Assembly (NCBI GenBank): GCA_007116425.1
Contig: SKIL01000275.1
Coordinates: 1-5,510, forward strand
DNA from: Bacteriovoracaceae bacterium
Lineage (GTDB): Bacteria > Bdellovibrionota > Bacteriovoracia > Bacteriovoracales > Bacteriovoracaceae
Length of the DNA: 5,510 nt
Reading direction: 5' to 3'
Made by a program: the position numbers and the translations under genes. This document shows positions 1-5,510 of the stretch, piece after piece (positions within the stretch are counted from its first letter, which is position 1; each line of letters begins with the position of its first letter). The notes under the pieces were generated by a model that was given only the letters and a program-made list of their open reading frames with translations, made no database searches and was not told where the DNA came from.

Positions 1-1121
1 ATATGCGAGGAGACCCGGCTTCAGCTATGCTTGAAGTTCTAGATCCTGAGCAAAATAAAAACTTTGGCGATCACTATATTGAAGTTGAGTACGACCTTTC
101 TCGCGTTATGTTTATCATGACGGCGAACGACCTTTCTCAAATTCCTGGTCCGCTTAGAGATCGTATGGAGATTATTTCAGTTCCTGGCTACACTCCTAAT
201 GAAAAGCTGGAAATTGGAAAGCGTTATCTCTTACCAAAAGCGATGAAGAATAATGGTTTGAAAGATTTCTCAGTTAACCTGAGTGATAAAGTTATGCTCG
301 ATATTTGTCGTGGCTATTCTCGAGAGAGTGGAGTTAGAGAGTACGAGAGGCTTCTCAATACTATTTGCCGTAAACTTGCCACACAGGTGGTAGAAAAAGA
401 TTACGATAATACAAAGAAGTTTACTGTAACTCCAAAGCAATTGAAAAAATATTTAGGTCCAAAGAAATTTGACCGCACAGATCGAGAAACCGATGCACAA
501 ATTGGACTTGTTAATGGTCTCGCCTGGACTTCTGTTGGCGGAGAGCTTTTACATATTGAAGTCATTGCTGTTGCTGGAAAAGGTAATATTCAGATCACTG
601 GAAAACTTGGCGATGTCATGACTGAATCGGCAAAGGCCGCAATGTCTTTTGTTCGCTCTATTAGTGATCGCTTGGCCATTGAGCCTGAGTGGTATGACAA
701 GCACGATATTCATATCCACGCACCAGAAGGGGCAACTCCAAAAGATGGCCCAAGTGCTGGTATTACTATGGTTACGGCCCTAACTAGTGCGATTACGGGT
801 ATTAAGGTTCGCCAAGATGTCGCTATGACTGGTGAGGTAACGATTAGAGGACGAGTTCTTCCAATTGGTGGTCTAAAAGAAAAACTTCTTGCTGCTAAGC
901 AGGCAGGAATAACAAAAGTGATTATACCAGAAAGAAATAAAAAAGATTTAATCGAAGTGCCAACTGAGATTAAGCAGGGAATTGAGGTTATTGCTGTTGC
1001 TCATGTTGAGGACGTTTTAAAGAACGCTCTTGAGCTCCAGGATCCAGAGAAGTTCATGCAAGTTGTAGCTCTTAAGGTGATCGACAATGAGCGCTCTGGA
1101 GGACTTGAGGTGGCCAATTAA
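1..1121 (+). CDS. lon: ATP-dependent Lon protease, C-terminal part (5' end outside window)
   Basis: This is the C-terminal part of Lon, the cytoplasmic ATP-dependent serine protease that unfolds and degrades damaged and regulatory proteins. The frame is open at the left edge. The ATG at 3 is internal, inside the family motif DxRGDPASAxLEVLDPEQN that follows Walker B, so it is not a start. Counting from that Met, the AAA+ part shows sensor 1 (VMFIMTAND, N42), the arginine finger in GPLRDRMEII (R54) and sensor 2 in SGVREYER (R112). The protease domain follows from about 165, with catalytic Ser251 in PKDGPSAG (codon 753-755) and Lys294 in GLKEKLLAAK (codon 882-884). Their 43-residue spacing equals S679/K722 of E. 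coli Lon. The fragment runs to 372 residues and its tail is about 16 residues longer than in E. coli. All visible catalytic parts are intact. An intrinsic terminator follows, so it probably ends its transcription unit. Confidence 0.97.
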   Translation, partial: MRGDPASAMLEVLDPEQNKNFGDHYIEVEYDLSRVMFIMTANDLSQIPGPLRDRMEIISVPGYTPNEKLEIGKRYLLPKAMKNNGLKDFSVNLSDKVMLDICRGYSRESGVREYERLLNTICRKLATQVVEKDYDNTKKFTVTPKQLKKYLGPKKFDRTDRETDAQIGLVNGLAWTSVGGELLHIEVIAVAGKGNIQITGKLGDVMTESAKAAMSFVRSISDRLAIEPEWYDKHDIHIHAPEGATPKDGPSAGITMVTALTSAITGIKVRQDVAMTGEVTIRGRVLPIGGLKEKLLAAKQAGITKVIIPERNKKDLIEVPTEIKQGIEVIAVAHVEDVLKNALELQDPEKFMQVVALKVIDNERSGGLEVAN

Positions 1122-1153
1122 ACTCCTCTAATTAGGTTTATACACTTTACTTT

Positions 1154-1184
1154 AAAAGGGACTCATAAGAGTCCCTTTTTTATT
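1154..1184 (+). terminator. Rho-independent terminator after lon
   Basis: AAAAGGGACTC (1154-1164) pairs perfectly with GAGTCCCTTTT (1169-1179) across an ATAA loop, and the stem runs into a T-rich tract. This is a textbook intrinsic terminator 32 bases after the lon stop. It separates lon from mgtE. Confidence 0.93.
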
Positions 1185-1220
1185 TATCTCAGTAAAATAT
1201 AAAGCATTTTTCTAAGGTAA

Positions 1221-1248
1221 TTGACATCATTTCCAGCTGCTATATAAG
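1221..1248 (+). promoter_or_regulatory. Probable sigma-70-type promoter of mgtE
   Basis: A perfect -35 box TTGACA (1221-1226) is followed by a 16-base spacer and TATAAG (1243-1248), a five-of-six match to the -10 consensus. Transcription would start near 1255, giving a leader of only about 30 bases. That is too short for an M-box magnesium riboswitch, so mgtE regulation at this level is not apparent. The site lies between the lon terminator and the mgtE start, as expected. Confidence 0.65.
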
Positions 1249-1275
1249 TATAAATGAAAATCATGAAATCTAATC

Positions 1276-1279
1276 GAGG
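1276..1279 (+). promoter_or_regulatory. Shine-Dalgarno site deciding the TTG start of mgtE
   Basis: GAGG ends six bases before the TTG at 1286. The upstream ATGs at 1254 and 1263 are in another frame and end at a TGA that overlaps this TTG. No in-frame ATG lies close upstream, so TTG is the best start. Confidence 0.7.
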
Positions 1280-1285
1280 TATCAA

Positions 1286-2641
1286 TTGAGCGATAAGGTC
1301 AAAGAAATTGAGCATGGCCCAATTACGACATTTATCGAAAATAAGCAGTTCTCTGAGGCCGCAGAGCTACTCAAAGAGTACCATAATGTCGATATTGCTC
1401 ATACGATTGATCGTTATGAAGCAGAAGATATTTTTCAGCTCTTAAATGAATTTCCAATTGATGATCAGGCCGAGATCTTTAGTTATCTTCCGCATAATAT
1501 GCAAATGGATCTGGCCGATGAGCTTTCAACAAAAACGTTGACGGCCGTTCTTAAAAATATGTCACCTGATGATCGGGCCGATTTTTTTAATCAGCTACCA
1601 GAGGGAAGACAAGAAAGTTTATTACCCATTTTGGCCAAGGCAGAAAGAGATGATATTAGAAGGCTGACATCTTATGAAGAGGGCAGTACGGGAGCTGTGA
1701 TGACATCTGATTATGTCACACTTTCACCTGCTTTTACTTGCCGAGAGGCCTTGGCCAAACTAAGAGAGCAAGCAGAGGATAAAGAAACTATTTATAATAG
1801 TTATGTTGTGGATGAAAACAGGAGAGTTTTGGGTGTTATCTCTCTTCATGAAATCATTTTAGCTCCTCCCTATGCAAAGATTGAAGACTTGATGGGGACA
1901 AACGTGATCTCAGCGTACGCCTCAGACTCAAAAGAAGAAACAGTTCGCAAGATCGCTAAATACGACTTTTTGGCCATTCCGGTTTTAGACACTGAAAATC
2001 GGCTCGTTGGTATTGTGACTTACGATGATGCAATGGATGTTGCCGAAGAGGCAGCAACTGAAGACTTTCATAAAGGGGCAACAATTGGAAAAATGGTTGG
2101 TCGTGTTCGCGACGCTAGCCTTTTTCACTTATATAAAAATAGGATAGTCTGGCTTGTTCTTCTAGTCTTTGGAAATATTTTTTCAGGCGCTGGAATTGCC
2201 TTTTTTGAAGATGTCATTTCAGAACATATTGCGCTTGTCTTTTTTCTTCCTCTCTTGATCGACAGTGGAGGAAACGCTGGTTCTCAGTCGGCAACTCTTA
2301 TGGTGCGTGCACTGGCAACGGGAGATGTCGTCATGAGAGATTGGGCCCGCTTGATCGGCCGAGAAGTAATCATTGCTTTTGGCCTTGGTTTGACTATGGC
2401 CATTGCCGTTTATGGAATCGGAGTTTACCGAGGTGGCTTTGATGTGGCGATGGTGATCTCTTTGACAATGGTTGTGATTGTAATGGTGGGAAGTTTAATT
2501 GGGATGTCACTTCCCTTTATTCTTAGTCGTTTGAATCTAGATCCTGCTGCGGCCTCAGCACCTCTTGTAACTTCTATGGCCGATATTTCAGGGGTTCTCA
2601 TTTATTTTTCTCTCGCTAATTTCTTATTAAATATAGCTTAG
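1286..2641 (+). CDS. mgtE: MgtE family magnesium channel/transporter
   Basis: This encodes an inner-membrane Mg2+ channel of the MgtE/SLC41 family, which works as a homodimer gated by cytoplasmic Mg2+. Its 451 residues match the family's usual length (about 450). Residues 1-130 form the helical N domain, with repeated acidic segments such as MSPDDRADFFNQLPEGRQ. Two CBS domains follow: CBS1 about 135-198 (AVMTSDYVTLSP) and CBS2 about 202-258 (DFLAIPVLDTENRLVGIVT). A connecting plug helix covers about 259-280. Five membrane segments lie near 286-308, 314-342, 358-380, 386-413 and 423-449. The family signature PLLIDSGGNAGSQ is at 322-334. Asp433 in SMADISG sits 18 residues from the C-terminus and corresponds to pore Asp432 of Thermus thermophilus MgtE. 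The TTG start is backed by a GAGG site six bases upstream. The gene has its own promoter and overlaps the convergent downstream gene by 15 bases. Nothing looks broken. Confidence 0.96.
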   Translation: MSDKVKEIEHGPITTFIENKQFSEAAELLKEYHNVDIAHTIDRYEAEDIFQLLNEFPIDDQAEIFSYLPHNMQMDLADELSTKTLTAVLKNMSPDDRADFFNQLPEGRQESLLPILAKAERDDIRRLTSYEEGSTGAVMTSDYVTLSPAFTCREALAKLREQAEDKETIYNSYVVDENRRVLGVISLHEIILAPPYAKIEDLMGTNVISAYASDSKEETVRKIAKYDFLAIPVLDTENRLVGIVTYDDAMDVAEEAATEDFHKGATIGKMVGRVRDASLFHLYKNRIVWLVLLVFGNIFSGAGIAFFEDVISEHIALVFFLPLLIDSGGNAGSQSATLMVRALATGDVVMRDWARLIGREVIIAFGLGLTMAIAVYGIGVYRGGFDVAMVISLTMVVIVMVGSLIGMSLPFILSRLNLDPAAASAPLVTSMADISGVLIYFSLANFLLNIA

Positions 2642-3331
2642 TTTAGCTGAATTTTGGGTGCCTTCCATTGCTTTTAAATAGCGATTAAAAAAGAACTTTG
2701 AAATATGTTTTTGGCCTAAGTTTTTATAGATATTGGCCAGCATTCGCCATAATGGTGCTGAGTTTTTTGAAATCTTGGCGGCCTTATGCAAATAGCTGAG
2801 GGCACTTGGTAGTTCTCCAAGACAAACATGGGCCAAAGTCAGGTAGAGGTAATTTATTTCGAGATGCTTTAAGTGGACGTGCGTTTTTTGCGTCTTTTCA
2901 ATACTTTCTGTGGACGTTTCCAGGGCATACTTTGCCAATCGAATCCATTTTCTTTGCGCCACTCTCTCTTCATTTAGAGCTTTTTCAAAGTAGATAACAC
3001 CAAGTCCGGTTGAGGCCAATGAGTTTAAATTTTTTTGGTTGTGCTCAAGGGTCCAATGAAAATAATCCTGAACTTTATTAAAAGTTTTATCATTGGAAAG
3101 CCTTGCTCCGCCTTGGTCAAAGGCAATGACCATTGCGAGGCTTAGCGTCTCAGACGGACTCAAATAAGAAAGTGGAAGCTTTTCCCATCTGCGAGCAGTA
3201 TGGGTGTCGATAGACTGAATCAGCTCAAATATCTTTTCACTCTCTTCTAATTTATAAATATGTTGGTCGATAAATTTTCGAATATGGTGAGCAAAGAATT
3301 TCTTGTAATGAACAGACTCATGCTTTCTCAT
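2627..3331 (-). CDS. Small basic TPR-like protein of unknown function
   Basis: I do not recognise a named family. From the chosen start the product is 234 residues, rich in Lys, Arg and His, with no signal peptide or membrane segment, so it is probably cytoplasmic. It is predicted to be nearly all helical. Two tetratricopeptide-like repeats are visible near the C-terminus. The first is about 157-190 (LAHVCLGELPSALSYLHKAA) and the second about 191-224 (PLWRMLANIYKNLGQKHISK). Both carry the small/aromatic pattern of paired TPR helices. The middle (about 100-140) may hold a degenerate repeat. TPRs usually bind other proteins, but no partner is evident here. I chose ATG 3331 because AGGGAG lies six bases upstream. 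An in-frame ATG at 3346 adds five residues (MREKS) but lacks a good ribosome site. The gene is convergent with mgtE and shares its last 15 bases with it. Codon style matches its neighbours, including Ala GCC after G-ending codons, so it looks native rather than recently acquired. Confidence 0.8.
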   Translation of the reverse strand: MRKHESVHYKKFFAHHIRKFIDQHIYKLEESEKIFELIQSIDTHTARRWEKLPLSYLSPSETLSLAMVIAFDQGGARLSNDKTFNKVQDYFHWTLEHNQKNLNSLASTGLGVIYFEKALNEERVAQRKWIRLAKYALETSTESIEKTQKTHVHLKHLEINYLYLTLAHVCLGELPSALSYLHKAAKISKNSAPLWRMLANIYKNLGQKHISKFFFNRYLKAMEGTQNSAKLSYI

Positions 3332-3337
3332 CGACTT

Positions 3338-3343
3338 CTCCCT
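3338..3343 (-). promoter_or_regulatory. Shine-Dalgarno site supporting start at 3331
   Basis: On the minus strand AGGGAG lies six bases before the ATG at 3331. It sits inside the first codons of the longer reading that begins at 3346, which argues for the shorter protein. Confidence 0.65.
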
Positions 3344-3366
3344 CATAGGCGTTAAGCACCAATGCT

Positions 3367-3394
3367 ATTATCTCTATTTGAAAACTCAGATCAA
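3367..3394 (-). promoter_or_regulatory. Possible promoter of the TPR-like gene
   Basis: Reading the minus strand, TTGATC (3394-3389) and GATAAT (3372-3367) are separated by 16 bases, with four-of-six and five-of-six matches to the consensus boxes. Transcription would begin near 3360, some 28 bases before the chosen start codon. If initiation is there, the ATG at 3346 would have only a short leader and no ribosome site. Confidence 0.45.
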
Positions 3395-3480
3395 ATGCGT
3401 CATTGATAGCTTTTTTCTTTGCTTTAAGTAGCTGAAATTAAGAAGCCATGGCCGCAAAAATGGGCATTTTTTGATAACAT

Positions 3481-3536
3481 TTTTAAATATTTTAAGCCTC
3501 TAATTGATTGACAGATGGAAGTGAATTCTCTATTCT
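3481..3536 (+). promoter_or_regulatory. Probable tRNA-Val promoter with AT-rich upstream element
   Basis: A perfect TTGACA (3508-3513) is followed by a 17-base spacer and TATTCT (3531-3536), which matches four of six -10 positions. An A/T tract (3481-3495) just upstream resembles an UP element of the kind that boosts stable RNA promoters. The start would be near 3543, giving a leader of about 49 bases to be removed by RNase P. Bases after the -10 include GCG, a GC-containing discriminator of the sort associated with stringent control; that regulatory reading is inference. Confidence 0.6.
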
Positions 3537-3591
3537 TGCGTTCGTTCATCTTTGTCGGCTTTTGTGGTCATTTGAGGTCTATGAGAATAAT

Positions 3592-3668
3592 GGGCGTATA
3601 GCTCAGTTGGTTAGAGCACTTGCCTTACAAGCAAGGGGTCATAAGTTCGAATCTTATTACGCCCACCA
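3592..3668 (+). tRNA. tRNA-Val (anticodon UAC)
   Basis: A complete 77-base cloverleaf can be folded by hand. The acceptor stem is GGGCGTA (3592-3598) with TACGCCC (3658-3664). The D arm is GCTC/GAGC (3601-3604, 3614-3617). The anticodon stem is CTTGC/GCAAG (3619-3623, 3631-3635) with loop CTTACAA, placing anticodon TAC at 3626-3628, which reads valine GUA and other GUN codons. The variable loop is GGGTC. The T arm is ATAAG/CTTAT around TTCGAAT. The discriminator base is A (3665) and CCA is encoded (3666-3668). It stands alone with its own promoter. Its 3' end is one base from the stop codon of the convergent antiporter gene. The overlapping 61-codon reading frame across it is spurious. Confidence 0.97.
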
Positions 3669-3669
3669 T

Positions 3670-5346
3670 TTACTCTTGAGATCTGTCATTTAAGAGTCCT
3701 TGAAATTTTGTACAAAAGTTTTCAACAGCATCCTTGTACGGGAGCACTATCATGTCCGCACCCTTATCCACTAATTTTTTGGAGTGGCTGTCATAATGTA
3801 CTGTTGCTACAATTTTCCCTTTGTATTGGGCCTCTCTTAAATAGCTAATAAAACTGGTATTGGTTGAGAGGTGAGTAATAGTGCTAATTACCGCCTTCGT
3901 ATTTTTAAGTGGTAAATAATTAATTAGTTCAGGGTCTTCTATATCACCATAAAGGGCCATCTTTCCTTGGTCTTGTGCCTGATGAACAATTCCTGGATCG
4001 AAGTCCACACCTAAGACTTTGTGGCCTTGCTTTGTAAGGTGATCGATGATGTGTCTACCGTAACGGCCGATACCGATGACGATGATATCAAAATCAGCTT
4101 TTTTTCCAATATCTTGGGCATCTTGGCGCTGTCGGTTTTCACCTTTTTCAAAAATTTTGAGAAAGGGTGCGAGTCTTTCATAAAGTGGTGCTGAATAGAG
4201 GATCATATAGGTTGAAAGTGCAATAGTAATGAGCCCAACTAATGTCACGAGCCCGACCGCATTCTCATTGATATGGCCTAAACTGAGTCCCATCGCCGCA
4301 AATACGAGAGAGAACTCAGAGATTTGGGCGACTGTGAGCCCTGCTAAAAAACTTGTTCGCTTATTATAACCCATCGCTCCCATGATGATTAAAACGATAA
4401 TTGGGTTTCCAATGAGAACAAAGAGAGAAAGAATGGCCGAATCGAGAAACTCTTGTCCAAGGTTCGCCATATCGAGTTGTGAGCCAAGGTGAATAAAGAA
4501 GAAGAAGAGAAGAAAGTCTCTCAATGAGGCCAGTCGCCCTGTGATGGCCTCGCGAAACTCACTCGAGGCCAAAGAAACCCCAGCAATAAAAGCCCCAATT
4601 TCTTTTCCTACACCAAGATATTCACTTAAGGCCGCAATAAAAACTGAAAAAGCGATCGTAAAGAGTATGAGTAGCTCTTGGTTGACTGCTATTTTGGGTA
4701 AGAGTCGAGGAAAAATAAAGCGGTCAAGTAGGGGAACCAGAAGCACTAATCCAATACTCTTCACTCCAAGCATGGCAAATTGAAAAGCTTGAGAGCCTTC
4801 TCCTCCCGCCTGCTGAAGGCCTAGTCCTGAGAGAATAATCATCATGATAATGACGACAATATCTTGAACAATGAGAAAGCCAATTGCAATTCTTCCATGT
4901 AAAGAATCAATCTCCTGCTTATCAGATAAGAGCTTGACGATGATAATGGTACTAGAAAAAGTTAAGGCAATAGCAATATAGAGGGCCGTGATAGGATCAT
5001 AGCCAAGCAAGCGAGATATTCCAAAACCGACAAGGCTAGTAAACAGAACCTGTCCCAGCCCTGTCATTAGAGAGACTGTACCGAGAGTTTTTATCTCTTT
5101 AAAATCGAGCTTAAGTCCAACAACGAAAAGAAGTAATGTAATTCCAATCTCTGCAAGGAGGTGGATATTATTATAGGAAGTGATGACATCAACGCCTGAA
5201 GGACCTAGAAATATTCCGGCCGCAATAAAGGCAACGATTAGAGGTTGTTTAAGCCAGTGCCCAACTGTTCCAAAGAAGGCACCGGCGAGAAGAAGGATTG
5301 CAAATTCGTAGAAAATATTGTCGAAAAGCTCGCTTATAACAGTCAA
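3670..5346 (-). CDS. Kef-type CPA2 monovalent cation:proton antiporter with RCK (TrkA-N) domain
   Basis: This is an inner-membrane antiporter of the CPA2 family that exchanges K+ or Na+ for H+. From the chosen start it has 558 residues. About 12 to 13 hydrophobic segments fill residues 10-390. The conserved Gln161-Asp162 pair in GFLIVQDIVVI lies in the segment known to bind the ion in this fold. KEIGAFIAGVSLA (248-260) is another family motif. After a charged linker (about 397-418) comes an NAD(H)-binding RCK N-lobe (about 419-535), with GIGRYG (425-430) and Asp448 at the end of the second strand; no RCK C-lobe follows. The HALE-type motif linked to glutathione control in E. coli KefC is not seen; SLRDFLLFFFFIHLG (274-288) stands in that region, so I give no kef name. 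Substrate is unknown. TTG 5346 is preferred over TTG 5352 because AAGGA lies seven bases upstream rather than one. It looks monocistronic. Confidence 0.93.
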   Translation of the reverse strand: MTVISELFDNIFYEFAILLLAGAFFGTVGHWLKQPLIVAFIAAGIFLGPSGVDVITSYNNIHLLAEIGITLLLFVVGLKLDFKEIKTLGTVSLMTGLGQVLFTSLVGFGISRLLGYDPITALYIAIALTFSSTIIIVKLLSDKQEIDSLHGRIAIGFLIVQDIVVIIMMIILSGLGLQQAGGEGSQAFQFAMLGVKSIGLVLLVPLLDRFIFPRLLPKIAVNQELLILFTIAFSVFIAALSEYLGVGKEIGAFIAGVSLASSEFREAITGRLASLRDFLLFFFFIHLGSQLDMANLGQEFLDSAILSLFVLIGNPIIVLIIMGAMGYNKRTSFLAGLTVAQISEFSLVFAAMGLSLGHINENAVGLVTLVGLITIALSTYMILYSAPLYERLAPFLKIFEKGENRQRQDAQDIGKKADFDIIVIGIGRYGRHIIDHLTKQGHKVLGVDFDPGIVHQAQDQGKMALYGDIEDPELINYLPLKNTKAVISTITHLSTNTSFISYLREAQYKGKIVATVHYDSHSKKLVDKGADMIVLPYKDAVENFCTKFQGLLNDRSQE

Positions 5347-5353
5347 GGTCAAA

Positions 5354-5358
5354 TCCTT
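5354..5358 (-). promoter_or_regulatory. Shine-Dalgarno site deciding the antiporter start
   Basis: On the minus strand AAGGA (5358-5354) is seven bases from the TTG at 5346 and only one base from the TTG at 5352. Normal ribosome spacing therefore favours 5346. No nearby in-frame ATG or GTG exists. Confidence 0.65.
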
Positions 5359-5383
5359 TTGATCATAATTTGAATTTGACTAT

Positions 5384-5412
5384 ATTATGTCGCTTCTCAG
5401 TCTTTTCGACAA
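5384..5412 (-). promoter_or_regulatory. Possible promoter of the antiporter gene
   Basis: Reading the minus strand, TTGTCG (5412-5407) and CATAAT (5389-5384) are 17 bases apart, with four-of-six and five-of-six matches. The start would be near 5377, about 31 bases before the start codon. GTCG and CGAC at the two ends of the spacer form a short inverted repeat, which may be chance. Confidence 0.45.
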
Positions 5413-5510
5413 TTGCTAGAGAGAAGTTTTATTATTTTAAGTATTGAATACGATAATCCCGATCAACGCATACTTGTGTAAAGTTTAATATTCTTCTATT
5501 TACCAAATTA
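5413..5510. other. AT-rich intergenic edge with no gene seen
   Basis: This stretch upstream of the antiporter promoter has no credible reading frame, RNA gene or terminator. It may contain regulatory sequence for the antiporter or for a divergent gene beyond the window. A weak TTTACA/GATTAT pair on the minus strand is noted but not called. Confidence 0.5.

Noticed and set aside
1187..1285. M-box magnesium riboswitch before mgtE
   Set aside because: The predicted transcript leader is about 30 bases, far shorter than an M-box, and no matching stems are visible.
2635..2662. AGCT repeats at the mgtE/TPR junction as a bidirectional terminator
   Set aside because: The possible stem is only four base pairs and lacks a convincing T tract.
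2806..2997. 63-codon plus-strand frame inside the TPR-like gene
   Set aside because: It lies antisense within a better supported gene and has no ribosome site or recognisable domain.
3447..3475. GCCAT...ATGGGC imperfect hairpin followed by T's upstream of the tRNA, as a terminator or small RNA end
   Set aside because: The stem needs a bulge, and no plus-strand transcript is evident that would end there.
3508..3693. 61-codon plus-strand reading frame across the tRNA
   Set aside because: Its second half is simply the translated tRNA-Val gene and it has no ribosome site.
3672..3697. ACTCTT/AAGAGT inverted repeat after the tRNA as a terminator
   Set aside because: The stem is only six weak pairs with a 14-base loop and no T tract on either strand, and it lies within antiporter coding sequence.
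3706..3717. Perfect 12-base palindrome TTTTGTACAAAA
   Set aside because: It is AT-rich, single-copy as far as I can see and inside coding sequence, so chance is the simplest reading.
4541..4783. 80-codon plus-strand frame inside the antiporter gene
   Set aside because: It is antisense to conserved membrane segments and its composition is that of a shadow frame.
5455..5482. TTTACA/GATTAT minus-strand pair as a second antiporter promoter
   Set aside because: The spacing is 18 bases and the -10 match is poor; the nearer TTGTCG/CATAAT pair fits better.

Overview
The window looks like ordinary chromosomal DNA from a free-living bacterium. By eye it is moderately AT-rich, with roughly 40% GC. It carries a Lon protease, an MgtE magnesium channel, a tRNA with an encoded CCA end and a Kef-type antiporter. 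The promoters read as normal -35/-10 elements with good Shine-Dalgarno sites, which suggests a Gram-negative proteobacterium-like lineage. A Bdellovibrionota/Bacteriovoracales-type host is possible, but this is an impression from codon style and protein flavour, not something the sequence proves.

Layout. Positions 1-1121 are the C-terminal part of lon, cut by the left edge, and end in a strong intrinsic terminator at 1154-1184. A near-consensus promoter at 1221-1248 then drives mgtE (1286-2641, + strand, TTG start). mgtE runs convergently into a minus-strand gene for a small basic TPR-like protein of unknown function (2627-3331), and the two genes overlap by 15 bases at their 3' ends. The 260-base gap that follows holds the minus-strand promoter of the TPR gene and the plus-strand promoter of a tRNA-Val(UAC) gene (3592-3668). 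One base after the tRNA CCA end lies the stop codon of a convergent minus-strand gene (3670-5346). That gene encodes a CPA2 (Kef-like) cation:proton antiporter with a C-terminal NAD-binding RCK/TrkA-N domain. The last 160 bases hold its promoter and nothing else I can support.

How the genes relate. They do not form one operon: each appears to have its own promoter, and two of the junctions are convergent. The two transporters both handle cytoplasmic cations (Mg2+ import; K+ or Na+ against H+), and Lon is a housekeeping quality-control protease. I see no mobile element, CRISPR array, toxin-antitoxin pair or defence system.

The most notable signals are subtle. There is a strong excess of GGCC, driven by choosing alanine codon GCC after codons ending in G and never GCT there. 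The convergent gene ends are unusually tight and lack visible terminators. The TPR-like protein belongs to no family I recognise. I found no clear new biological system in the window.
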